Shown here: piece after piece, positions 45,579-53,262 of the stretch | How positions within the stretch are numbered: position 1 is the stretch's first letter | Layout of the letters: the number at the start of each line of letters is the position of its first letter | Origin: Reichenbachiella sp. | GTDB taxonomy: Bacteria; Bacteroidota; Bacteroidia; Cytophagales; Cyclobacteriaceae | Length of the DNA: 64,000 nt | Reading direction: 5' to 3' | NCBI RefSeq assembly: GCF_033344935.1 | Contig: NZ_JAWPMM010000001.1 | Location: forward strand, 2,466,001-2,530,000 | Made by a program: the position numbers and the translations under genes | The notes under the pieces: model-generated | Database searches by the model: none | What the model was told of the DNA's origin: nothing | Seen by the model: the letters and a program-made list of their open reading frames with translations, nothing else

Positions 45579-46913
45579 ATGAAACTCTGGGATAAAGGAA
45601 CAAACGAAGTATCGAAAGAAATAGAAACCTACACCGTAGGCCGCGATCGTGAGTTGGATTTACTATTGGCGCCTTTTGATGTGTATGGCTCCATGGCACA
45701 TGCTACCATGCTGGAGAGTATAGACCTGCTGACCAAATCAGAATTGGATCAGTTACTGTCAGAACTGAAGAATATCCTTGATGTAATCAAAGCGGGTGAG
45801 TTTGTGATTGAAGATGGTATTGAAGATGTTCACTCTCAAGTAGAGTTGCTATTAACAAGAAAACTTGGAGACATCGGTAAAAAGATTCACAGTGGACGTT
45901 CTAGAAACGATCAGGTTTTAGTCGATTTGCGTTTGTTTATCCGTGAGGAGATTAGAATCATCACAGAGTTGGTTGAGGAGTTGTTCCACACGCTCAATGG
46001 CTTAAGTAAAAAGCACAAAGACATTCTCATTCCCGGCTATACACATTTGCAAGTGGCTATGCCTTCGTCTTTTGGACTATGGTTTGGCGCGTATGCAGAA
46101 AGTCTAACGGATGATTTACAGCTGCTTCTAGCGGCTTATAAGATCGCCAATCAGAATCCGCTAGGTTCTGGCGCAGGTTATGGTTCGTCTTTTCCATTGG
46201 ATCGTAAAATGACCACTGAGTTGTTGGGCTTTGAAGATTTGAGCTACAATGTCGTATATGCACAAATGAGCCGTGGCAAGGTAGAGAAGTCTGTGGCATT
46301 TGCTATGAGTAGTATCGCCGCTACGATGTCTCGCATGAGTATGGATATCTGTCTATACAACTCGCAGAACTTTGGCTTCTTGAAGCTTCCGGTAGAAATG
46401 ACTACAGGGTCGAGCATCATGCCGCACAAAAAGAACCCGGATGTATTCGAACTCATCCGTGCCAAGATGAACAAGTTGCAGTCGTTGTCCAACGAAGTAA
46501 CACTCATTACGACCAATTTGCCCTCTGGATATCACCGGGATATGCAAACGATCAAAGAGACTTTCTTACCTGCTTTCGCAGAATTGAAATCTACGCTAGA
46601 GGTCTGCACTTTTGCTATGAAAAACATCGAGGTGAAGTCAGATATTATTGACGACCCGAAGTACAACGACTTGTTTAGCGTGGAAGAAGTGAACCGTCTG
46701 GTAAATGAAGGCGTACCTTTTCGAGATGCCTATATCCAAGTGGGCAAAGCCATCGAAGAGGGTGGAAGCACACTCAACAAGTCAGTAAATCATACGCACT
46801 TGGGTAGTATTGGTAATCCTGCTAATGATGAAATAGAAGCGAAACTGACCAATGTCTTAAAAGGGTTTGGGTTTGAAAAGGCTGAAATGGCAATTGGGAA
46901 GTTGGTAAAGTAA
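45579..46913 (+). CDS. argH: Argininosuccinate lyase
   Basis: A 444-residue member of the fumarase/aspartase superfamily that splits argininosuccinate to arginine and fumarate, the last step of the operon. It has VEDVHSQVE-type substrate contacts (GIEDVHSQVELLL), KIHSGRSRNDQVLVDLRLF, PGYTHLQVAMPSSFG and the signature GSSIMPHKKNPD at about residues 277-288. The 143-bp gap from argE, filled by a repeat, is the only sizeable interruption in the operon. Confidence 0.97.
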   Translation: MKLWDKGTNEVSKEIETYTVGRDRELDLLLAPFDVYGSMAHATMLESIDLLTKSELDQLLSELKNILDVIKAGEFVIEDGIEDVHSQVELLLTRKLGDIGKKIHSGRSRNDQVLVDLRLFIREEIRIITELVEELFHTLNGLSKKHKDILIPGYTHLQVAMPSSFGLWFGAYAESLTDDLQLLLAAYKIANQNPLGSGAGYGSSFPLDRKMTTELLGFEDLSYNVVYAQMSRGKVEKSVAFAMSSIAATMSRMSMDICLYNSQNFGFLKLPVEMTTGSSIMPHKKNPDVFELIRAKMNKLQSLSNEVTLITTNLPSGYHRDMQTIKETFLPAFAELKSTLEVCTFAMKNIEVKSDIIDDPKYNDLFSVEEVNRLVNEGVPFRDAYIQVGKAIEEGGSTLNKSVNHTHLGSIGNPANDEIEAKLTNVLKGFGFEKAEMAIGKLVK

Positions 46914-46927
46914 ACCCGAAAAATCGA

Positions 46928-46956
46928 CGTCATCGCGAGCGCAGCGCGGCGATCCC
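46928..46956 (+). repeat. REP-like half palindrome after argH
   Basis: The arm starting CGTCATCGCGAGC at 46928 and ending GGCGATCCC near 46955 matches the reverse complement of the right arm of the 45451-45545 repeat in its CGTCATC, CGAGC, AGCG and GATC blocks. It starts 14 bp after the argH stop. No complete partner arm was found next to it, so it appears to be a half element. Confidence 0.65.
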
Positions 46957-46994
46957 TTGTAGATTATCTTCAGTCGGGAAAAGTTGCATGTTCT

Positions 46995-47060
46995 TTTAAG
47001 TCTTCAGAAGGGAGACTTGAAAGTAAGGAATGAAAACGAGTGTCTTCGACACGGCGCAAG
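46995..47060 (+). repeat. Left two-hairpin repeat of the RAYT module
   Basis: Hairpin 1 is AAGTCT (46998-47003) with AGACTT (47013-47018) around a loop containing TCAGAAGGG. Hairpin 2 is GTGTC (47040-47044) with GACAC (47048-47052) around TTC, followed by GGC. The same blocks occur in reverse order and orientation after the transposase gene. Confidence 0.7.
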
Positions 47061-47086
47061 AAGCAAGATCTCCATATATTTGAGAT

Positions 47087-47638
47087 ATGTCTGCTTATAA
47101 ATTTAATGATCCGCTTGGCATGTACTTCGTGACTTTCACAGTTGTGGAGTGGGTGGATGTGTTCACAAGAGATGATTATCGGCTGATCATGGTTGATAGT
47201 TTGAAATATTGCCAGACTGAGAAAGGGCTAATCATTCATGCTTGGGTATTAATGTCTAACCACCTTCATTTGATCATATCAAGAAAGGAAGATGGAGAAG
47301 CATTATCAGATATTGTAAGAGATTTTAAGAAATTTACATCATCAAAAATCATCAAATCAATTAAAGAAAATACAGGGGAAAGTAGGAAGAATTGGATGTT
47401 GTGGATTTTTGAGTCAGCAGGAAGAAAAAACAGTAATAATAAAAATTATCAATTTTGGAGACAGGACAATCACGCAGAGCAATTGGTCTCTAATAAGTTC
47501 ATGGATCAGAAACTGGGTTATATTCACAACAATCCAGTAGAAGCGAGATTAACTGATGAGCCAGAGCACTATTTTTACTCCAGCGCAAAATGTTACGCTG
47601 GCCAAAAAGGCTTGTTGGAGATTTCGATAATCGCATAA
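47087..47638 (+). CDS. REP-associated tyrosine transposase (RAYT, Y1_Tnp/IS200-like)
   Basis: A 183-residue HUH-type nuclease. The two metal-binding histidines are in MSNHLHLIIS (His59 and His61), FWRQDNHAEQL gives the conserved F-W-Q-x-x-x-H segment, and KLGYIHNNPVEARL carries the catalytic tyrosine (Tyr145). These enzymes cleave and rejoin single-stranded REP palindromes and are domesticated single-copy genes in many genomes. All catalytic residues are present and the frame is open, so it looks active. Its inverted palindromic flanks fit this role. The C-terminus ends YAGQKGLLEI, near the expected length. Confidence 0.92.
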   Translation: MSAYKFNDPLGMYFVTFTVVEWVDVFTRDDYRLIMVDSLKYCQTEKGLIIHAWVLMSNHLHLIISRKEDGEALSDIVRDFKKFTSSKIIKSIKENTGESRKNWMLWIFESAGRKNSNNKNYQFWRQDNHAEQLVSNKFMDQKLGYIHNNPVEARLTDEPEHYFYSSAKCYAGQKGLLEISIIA

Positions 47639-47640
47639 GA

Positions 47641-47704
47641 AAAGCCGTGTCAGAGACACTAGATATCATTCAGGTTTTAAGTGATCCTTCAGAACACTTA
47701 AAAC
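47641..47704 (-). repeat. Right two-hairpin repeat of the RAYT module (inverted copy)
   Basis: GTGTC (47647-47651) pairs with GACAC (47655-47659) around AGA. GTTTTAAGTG (47674-47683) pairs perfectly with CACTTAAAAC (47695-47704). Read as reverse complement, the order and sequence match the left flank: TTTTAAGT, TTC, GAAGG, ACTT, then AGTGTCT and GACACGGC. Confidence 0.72.
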
Positions 47705-47717
47705 AACGGGAAAGTAT

Positions 47718-47735
47718 GATGGCTGTTAAGCCATC
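47718..47735. terminator. Hairpin overlapping the stop of the DnaJ-KTSC gene
   Basis: GATGGCT (47718-47724) and AGCCATC (47729-47735) form a perfect 7-bp stem with a 4-nt loop. The stop codon of the minus-strand DnaJ-KTSC gene (47726-47728) lies inside it. No T tract follows on either strand, so terminator function is uncertain. Confidence 0.4.
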
Positions 47736-48172
47736 TCTAGATCTCGCTTTGATTTTCTGTAAAGGAAGGAGTTGAAGATATTTCTTTTGGCGAAACGGAA
47801 TTGTTTTTCTGCATTCACGAACTTGAGATATAAGTTTCTATTTACCCCAAAGTACTCGTAAGTGGTACCATCAGTAAATGACACTTCAAGGAGCAAACCT
47901 TTGTGCTTGAAATCGGCTATGCCAGATTCTGTAGTGGTTTTGATGTATTCATCCAGATTGGCTGCTTTGGTTTCGGGAGCTATACTTACCAAAAAGTGAT
48001 ACGCGTCGATGATTTCCTGGCTTTTGATCTCGGCCTCAGATTTTTTGACCTCATCTTGAAACTTGTCTGGATGCCATTCTTTTACCAAATTTCTATAGGT
48101 AGATTTCAACTGTTTCAGATCAGTATCTGCTTCTACGTTGAATAGCTGTTTGTATGCTTTGACGCGTTTCAT
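47726..48172 (-). CDS. DnaJ-domain protein with C-terminal KTSC domain
   Basis: A 148-residue two-domain protein. Residues 5-65 form a J domain: YKQLFNVEADTDLKQLKSTYRNLVKEWHPDKF contains the Hsp70-activating HPD motif. Residues 85-140 fit a KTSC domain (LEVSFTDGTTYEYFGVNRNLYLKFVNAEK and then NIFNSF). A short J protein of this kind should recruit DnaK to a specific partner. KTSC domains are small and found alone or with lysyl-tRNA synthetases and nucleases, with no firm function. The C-terminal end abuts the RAYT flank. Confidence 0.85.
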   Translation of the reverse strand: MKRVKAYKQLFNVEADTDLKQLKSTYRNLVKEWHPDKFQDEVKKSEAEIKSQEIIDAYHFLVSIAPETKAANLDEYIKTTTESGIADFKHKGLLLEVSFTDGTTYEYFGVNRNLYLKFVNAEKQFRFAKRNIFNSFLYRKSKRDLEMA

Positions 48173-48195
48173 AGGGGTGTATTTATTTGCAGGCG

Positions 48196-48203
48196 CAAAG
48201 CTA
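48196..48203 (-). promoter_or_regulatory. Putative -7 box for the DnaJ-KTSC gene
   Basis: TAGCTTTG followed by C on the minus strand matches TAnnTTTG and ends 23 bp before the ATG. The -33 element is not clear. Confidence 0.4.
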
Positions 48204-48244
48204 CGGATAATTTATGCCAATCGTACGATAGACTAATAAATCGG

Positions 48245-49966
48245 CTACAATGCATAGACTTCGATTTCGCTGGGCTGGTATCCCATTCGATGCGCAATTA
48301 CCTGTAATTCTTGCTCTTCTGAGATTGTAAATGGTTTGGTGTAGACAGACCAGCTCATTCGGTCCGGGTTTTCACTTTTGTGATACAGTTTATATCCTAT
48401 GGATGCACCTTCAGTAGTACAGGTGATCGCGGTAAGACTATCATTTATTTGGATGACTGGTTGAGCCGTTTGTGGCTGGATGCCATTGGGTTTGAAGCGG
48501 GCAATGAGCTCCTTTTCTGGAATAAGACCGGTATCCTTAATGTCAATTTTCCACTCGTTGCATGCGGTACGAAGTTCTTTGAGCTTGTCAGCATATTTTG
48601 GTACTTCGGCCAGATTATTCAATTCGTGGGGGTCATTTTCCAGGTCAAACAATTCCTCTGTTGGTTTGGAGTCCCTGAACCACAAAGCTTGCTCTGGTGT
48701 AAGCTCTCCAGATGCTTGTAGTCTTTTCAGTTCCTGCATAATGGGCATCTGATTGCGATAAGCAATGTCTGCGTACATGGGCTGTTCAGGCATGAGGTAT
48801 TGAATGTACTTGTATCGCTGGTCACGAACTGATCGAATGCGATCGGTATATTCATCGAATCGATCTGATGCCGCGAAAAGATATTCGGGTTCATGTTGTC
48901 GTGCATATTTGCCTAGGAAAGCCTGGCCCTGCATATGTTTTGGCGGTTGAATACCAGCTATGGAGAGCATTGTAGGGGCCAGATCAACAAAGCTGATCAG
49001 TCGGTCGTCTCGCTGTCCAGCCAACTGCTCATTAGGAAATCGGACGATCGCAGGAACTTCCAACCCTGATTCATATAACAGTCGCTTTTGTCTGGGTAGT
49101 GGTCCGCCATGATCGGTGCACCAGAAAACGATCGTATTATCCAAAAGACCATCCGATTCAAGCTGATGTAATATTTCTCCAACTTGAGAATCCATTTTTA
49201 ATATATTGGAGTACATCCTCCGAATATCATTTTTTGCTATTTCGGTATCTGGCAAATAGGGTGGGATTGGTATTTCCAGATTTGCATCCACCAATAGCGA
49301 ATCATTGGCTTTTGCCCAGATTTTGGACTCATGTGTTACCATCAGGTTGAAGACAGAAAAGAAAGGGACGTCTTTGGGTCTATTTCTCCAATGGGCTTCG
49401 TTGCTAGAATCATCCCATGCAGTAGGTGTTTTGATCATCTGGTAGTCTTCCTTGCTGTTGTTGGTACAGTAGTAACCTGCTGCTCTGAGATATTCAGTAA
49501 ACATTTTCACTTCAGCCGGCGGAACAGCTTCATAAGCCTCAAGTCCGTCTGGCTGCAATTCATTGTATTTACTTATGGTTTCAGCAGTAGCTGCACCTGC
49601 ATACCACGGGCCTGTACGCATGTGGCTGGCACCAATGCTATTGGCATACATACCAGTGATGATCGAAGCTCTGGCAGGTGCGCATACTGGGTGCGGTGAG
49701 TAGAAGTTGTCGTAGCATACACCCGATTTTGCTAACTTATCTAGGTTCGGTGTAACTACTGTACTGTCGCCAAAGGCAGGAATATATGAGCTTAAATCCT
49801 CAGCCACTATCCATAAAATATTGGGTTGTGCCTTCAGGCTAGGATTAGGGTAGGAGGATGGCGTGTCTAATTGTTGTTCTTCTAGTTGGGTACAAGAGTA
49901 ATAGTAAGAGACAATGCTGGTTATCAGAAAGAGCGAGATGATAGAATTTCGTGATATCGTTTTCAT
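48245..49966 (-). CDS. Type I sulfatase lipoprotein
   Basis: A 573-residue arylsulfatase-type enzyme with a lipoprotein-like signal (SYYYSC, Cys about 25) and the metal-binding start NILWIVAEDLS. The formylglycine motif CAPAR is at residues 95-99 (Cys-x-Pro-x-Arg, aerobic or anaerobic maturable), and WCTDHGGPLPRQKRLLYESG carries the C-terminal metal Asp-His. The last 70 residues resemble a chitobiase/HEX C-terminal beta-domain (GASIGYKLY). It should remove sulfate from a sulfated glycan or related compound. No SusCD pair, glycosidase or sulfatase maturase is adjacent, so the substrate is open. Confidence 0.92.
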   Translation of the reverse strand: MKTISRNSIISLFLITSIVSYYYSCTQLEEQQLDTPSSYPNPSLKAQPNILWIVAEDLSSYIPAFGDSTVVTPNLDKLAKSGVCYDNFYSPHPVCAPARASIITGMYANSIGASHMRTGPWYAGAATAETISKYNELQPDGLEAYEAVPPAEVKMFTEYLRAAGYYCTNNSKEDYQMIKTPTAWDDSSNEAHWRNRPKDVPFFSVFNLMVTHESKIWAKANDSLLVDANLEIPIPPYLPDTEIAKNDIRRMYSNILKMDSQVGEILHQLESDGLLDNTIVFWCTDHGGPLPRQKRLLYESGLEVPAIVRFPNEQLAGQRDDRLISFVDLAPTMLSIAGIQPPKHMQGQAFLGKYARQHEPEYLFAASDRFDEYTDRIRSVRDQRYKYIQYLMPEQPMYADIAYRNQMPIMQELKRLQASGELTPEQALWFRDSKPTEELFDLENDPHELNNLAEVPKYADKLKELRTACNEWKIDIKDTGLIPEKELIARFKPNGIQPQTAQPVIQINDSLTAITCTTEGASIGYKLYHKSENPDRMSWSVYTKPFTISEEQELQVIAHRMGYQPSEIEVYAL

Positions 49967-50046
49967 TATTAGAAAACTAGCTCATTCTATATGAAATGAT
50001 AAAAGAAATTTATCCCAATAAAGGAGGAGTGATGTTCGCTTTAATT

Positions 50047-50610
50047 TTATTTCTGATTGGAACTGGCAACTGTCCAACCCTTATTCATTTTTATAACATC
50101 TCGATCAGCATTTTTAAGCATAAAATGAAGTTTGATCCCATAGTAGATCAACGGAATACTGACGCCGATGAGGCCTATGCCAAGTGCCTTATTGTTGCTA
50201 ACTGTAGCGATACCTCCAGCCATTGCACCTGCGCCTAGAATCAATGATGTAGCACTTGAAGCACTTACGACAAACCGAACAGTCCCTGTGATGGGGTCTT
50301 TACTTCCTTCTTTGTATGCTGTGATTTTCTTAATAGCTGATAGGGCTAACTTTTGGTTATTGTTTTTTTGTTTCAGATAAAACTCTGTGCTAGATCCTCC
50401 ATTGAATTCACCCACTAGTTTTTGATTGTCATTCGTTTTAATTTCCAAAAGCATGCCTTGGGTGAGGAGTACTTTTTGATCTGATTGAGCGTGAATGAAG
50501 GTAAGGCTGTCTGATATGTTTTGAGTAAAACCAGTTGTGTTTAAAAAAATAGAAAACAGAATCAAGTTTAAGAATACTTTTGATACAAAATAAGTTTTGT
50601 TGGGTAGCAT
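50047..50610 (-). CDS. Hypothetical membrane protein with signal peptide
   Basis: A 187-residue protein. A signal sequence (LNTTGFTQ) is followed by a small beta domain (VLLTQGMLLEIKTNDNQKLVGEF, reminiscent of an SH3/Sm-like fold) and two glycine/alanine-rich transmembrane helices near residues 112-160. I do not recognise a family. It follows the secreted VOC-domain gene by 16 bp on the minus strand, so it is probably the last gene of the FIST/kinase/VOC transcription unit. Confidence 0.68.
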   Translation of the reverse strand: MLPNKTYFVSKVFLNLILFSIFLNTTGFTQNISDSLTFIHAQSDQKVLLTQGMLLEIKTNDNQKLVGEFNGGSSTEFYLKQKNNNQKLALSAIKKITAYKEGSKDPITGTVRFVVSASSATSLILGAGAMAGGIATVSNNKALGIGLIGVSIPLIYYGIKLHFMLKNADRDVIKMNKGWTVASSNQK

Positions 50611-50626
50611 AGGCTGTAGGGTTTAA

Positions 50627-51103
50627 CTATCTTTCAAATAATTGTATACGATTGCTGTCTGGATCCAATATAATGACTATTCGCTTTCCAGTGGTTTCGT
50701 CTTTAACTACACCACCATTGAATGATACTTGTTTCAATTTTAGAAATGCAATCCATAGATCAAAATCATCAACTTGAAATCCAAGCTTGAATAGGCCTAA
50801 CACTTTTGTTTTACTATCGTAATTAAGAATAAGCTCTTTCGGGTCAATGGCGGAATTGAGTTCAATCAGTTCGAGACTAGCATTTCCTTTTTTAAGATTG
50901 GCTTGTTTGAAGCCCATTTCCGGGAATTGCTTACTGTTCAGTACTTCATATCCTAAAGTTTGCTGATACCAGACCAAAGACGAATCCATGTTGCTAACGA
51001 TGATGGCATTGAAGTACGGGGTAAGATCATTGGGAGGTGTATTTTGCGCCTGACTTGACATGGATAATACGAAAATTAGCCATATGTAAATCAGAATCCT
51101 CAT
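50627..51103 (-). CDS. Exported VOC/glyoxalase-fold protein
   Basis: A 158-residue protein with a signal peptide (LSMSSQAQ) and one vicinal-oxygen-chelate fold: FNAIIVSNMDSSLVWYQQTLGYEVL at the start and VIILDPDSNRIQLFE at the end, the classic second beta-alpha-beta half. VOC proteins are usually cytoplasmic, so export is unusual. The first-half metal His is replaced by Asn or Ile in FNAIIV, so a binding rather than lyase role is possible. It is 1 bp after the kinase gene. Confidence 0.82.
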   Translation of the reverse strand: MRILIYIWLIFVLSMSSQAQNTPPNDLTPYFNAIIVSNMDSSLVWYQQTLGYEVLNSKQFPEMGFKQANLKKGNASLELIELNSAIDPKELILNYDSKTKVLGLFKLGFQVDDFDLWIAFLKLKQVSFNGGVVKDETTGKRIVIILDPDSNRIQLFER

Positions 51104-51104
51104 G

Positions 51105-51986
51105 CTAAGCGCCTAATATCATATTCGGGATCGTTACCGTAAACTTGGTTCCCTCACCGTAGGTAGATTCTACCTCAATATTTCCTTGAAGTTTTTCTAG
51201 CGTTTCTTGCACAATGTATAAGCCTAATCCAGAGCCCTTGGCTTCTGGAGAGGCACGATAAAACATATCGAAAATGTGATCAAGGTATTTTTCTTCAATT
51301 CCAACGCCATTATCCTCAATTTCTACTTTGAGTTCTGAAGCGGTAATTTCAGCTTCAATATTGACAAAGCTATCTTCTATATCGGGTTTTTGATATTTGA
51401 TAGCATTTGATATTAAGTTGTTGAAAATGATTGAAAGCCTTCTGTCGTCGCTGTATAATTTGGTGTGGTCGTCAATATTGATCAGTTTGAGTAGAGTTGA
51501 ACAACCAGGCATGTAATTGAGGTGCTTGAAACTCTCATCTATGACTGCGGCAAAATCCACTTCTACACAGTTGATCTCCAATCGGGTATTTCTGGAATAG
51601 TCAATAATGTCGCTAATGAATCTATCCAACTTCACGGTACTGTCCCTTAGAAGTTTTAGATATCCCTTGATATCATATTGTGTATTTTCACTTTCTATGA
51701 TATTCAGTAATCCTAGAATCGAAAGGAGTGGGGCTCGCAAATCATGAGACGTACTGTATACAAAACGATCCATTTCTTCATTGAGCTTTTTGAGCTCCAG
51801 ATTTGAATCCATCAATTCATCCGAACTCAAATCCATTACCCTTTCAACAAGCTTTTGATCTCTTTCAAAATTATCGTAGAATTCACTGATACTTCCGAAT
51901 AGTGGAGCCAGGTCTTCGGGAATACCCTTTCCATTCGAAAATTTCTTAATCTGCCGGTTCAATATTTTATTATACTCTGACTTCAT
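51105..51986 (-). CDS. Soluble sensor histidine kinase coupled to FIST
   Basis: A 293-residue kinase with no transmembrane segment. A helical coiled N-terminus leads to the H-box YSTSHDLRAPLLSILGLL, then NNLISNAIKYQ (N-box), EDNGVGIEEKYLDHIFDMFYR (G1/F-box) and GSGLGLYIVQETL (G2). Its ATG overlaps the end of the FIST gene by 4 bp. FIST domains are intracellular small-ligand sensors, so the pair is predicted to work as a cytoplasmic two-protein sensor. No response regulator is nearby. Confidence 0.93.
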   Translation of the reverse strand: MKSEYNKILNRQIKKFSNGKGIPEDLAPLFGSISEFYDNFERDQKLVERVMDLSSDELMDSNLELKKLNEEMDRFVYSTSHDLRAPLLSILGLLNIIESENTQYDIKGYLKLLRDSTVKLDRFISDIIDYSRNTRLEINCVEVDFAAVIDESFKHLNYMPGCSTLLKLINIDDHTKLYSDDRRLSIIFNNLISNAIKYQKPDIEDSFVNIEAEITASELKVEIEDNGVGIEEKYLDHIFDMFYRASPEAKGSGLGLYIVQETLEKLQGNIEVESTYGEGTKFTVTIPNMILGA

Positions 51987-53125
51987 ACGAGTTCTTTAAA
52001 AGTGGTAATGGTCATAGTATGATTATGAAGCGCACTTTTCTTATTCGGCCCTTGTGGGGCAATCTCACCATAAGAATAAAAACCTGCAGTTGGAATGTTG
52101 TCCCCGAATGCAGCAGTCATTCCCTCTACTTCTTCTCCTGTCCAATCCTGGAGTACAAATTGACGACCTACACAACTCACGCAAATAGCCAAGTCTGGGT
52201 TTGTGATTTCAAATGGTTGCATACTGGCAGTAGCAGCCTCACTAGCGGCGTCGATTAAGGAATTGACATTAGAACGCATCATCCTCACTTTGGCCCCCTC
52301 AGGCATATCACCGGCAAAAAGGGCCCCTCCGTTTTCTTGGTTATAGTCAAGAAAAGCTCGTAGTAAGCGCTCTTCTCCATTTTCAGTTTTGATTCCAAGC
52401 GGATAGATTCTGATGGCCTCGACCATATCTTCGAAAAGACCTTCCAAATATTTTTTATAAAAATCGAGAATAGGCTCATCGTTTAACTCAAATAGAATGT
52501 TGTTGGTAGACTTTGTGATAAATCTTTCTGGACCAAAAGGTGTCCACCCGGCCTTCGATGCATGACCAATTTTTAATTTATCTCCATAAAAACCAATACC
52601 AATAACTTTACCCTCTGTGCCAATATTATTAAGTCCGGTATAAGTAGAAGAGAAGGGGTCATAGGCTCCTGCCAGTCCTCCAGTAATAGGTACCGCTTCA
52701 GATAAGTTAAACTGAAGTCCGGTGAGCAAGTGAGATCCGTTGATTTGATTGCCATTTGAAAAAATCATGAGGTTGGAAAGACCATCTTTGTCAATATGAG
52801 CAGAAATATGGGCGCCGACATCAAAGCTATCCTTTACGTCATCGAGGTTTATCTCAAGGGTTTTAATTGTAGTATTTTCAAATTCAATCGCTGTTACATT
52901 CAGGGTGTGCTGCGAAACCAGGCCGTTCATTATTTCTCCTGACCCTGAGCTCACTACGATTTCTGCATTTGGATAGATATCTCGAACCTCGTCAAATAGC
53001 TTCTGGTCTTGAACCAACTCGGTAGATCCAAAGACGAAAACCAATTGAGATTTGGTTCCTAATTTATGGTCGGACAATATTTCCCAACCAAGATTCTTAC
53101 TCCATTTTCTTTGCTCTACGCGCAT
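51983..53125 (-). CDS. FIST domain sensory protein
   Basis: A 380-residue protein. The N-terminal FIST_N part has LVFVFGSTELVQD, IVVSSGSGEIMNG and AHISAHIDKDGLSNLMIFSNG; the C-terminal FIST_C part has VMVEAIRIYPLGI-type segments (DMVEAIRIYPLGIKTE), ISCVGRQFVLQDWTGEEVEGM and GFYSYGEIAPQG. FIST proteins sense small molecules, perhaps amino acids, and are often joined to chemoreceptors or kinases. Here it is the first gene of a minus-strand unit with a soluble kinase. Confidence 0.92.
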   Translation of the reverse strand: MRVEQRKWSKNLGWEILSDHKLGTKSQLVFVFGSTELVQDQKLFDEVRDIYPNAEIVVSSGSGEIMNGLVSQHTLNVTAIEFENTTIKTLEINLDDVKDSFDVGAHISAHIDKDGLSNLMIFSNGNQINGSHLLTGLQFNLSEAVPITGGLAGAYDPFSSTYTGLNNIGTEGKVIGIGFYGDKLKIGHASKAGWTPFGPERFITKSTNNILFELNDEPILDFYKKYLEGLFEDMVEAIRIYPLGIKTENGEERLLRAFLDYNQENGGALFAGDMPEGAKVRMMRSNVNSLIDAASEAATASMQPFEITNPDLAICVSCVGRQFVLQDWTGEEVEGMTAAFGDNIPTAGFYSYGEIAPQGPNKKSALHNHTMTITTFKELV

Positions 53126-53262
53126 TCAATAACCTTTTCATCATGATAGGATCCATAGTTAGCTGATTAGAAAGGGCAGTTGCAATTCTAAATATATCAC
53201 AAGATATTTAAACTATCAGTGTTTGATGAGAATAACCAAACAAATTATTCGAGTTGGACGCT

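Larger units (their letters stand above)
46991..47735 (+). mobile_element. RAYT module with inverted palindromic flanks
   Basis: The transposase gene is framed by a two-hairpin repeat on the left (46995-47060) and an inverted copy on the right (47641-47704), with a further simple hairpin at 47718-47735. The arrangement is that of REP-associated tyrosine transposases, which process their flanking palindromes as single strands. No target-site duplication is expected for this class and I did not find one. The outer borders are uncertain. Confidence 0.6.

Noticed and set aside
47590-47775. Small open frame overlapping the RAYT end and its right flank
   Set aside because: It runs through the palindromic repeat and the end of the opposing DnaJ-KTSC gene and has no recognisable protein feature.
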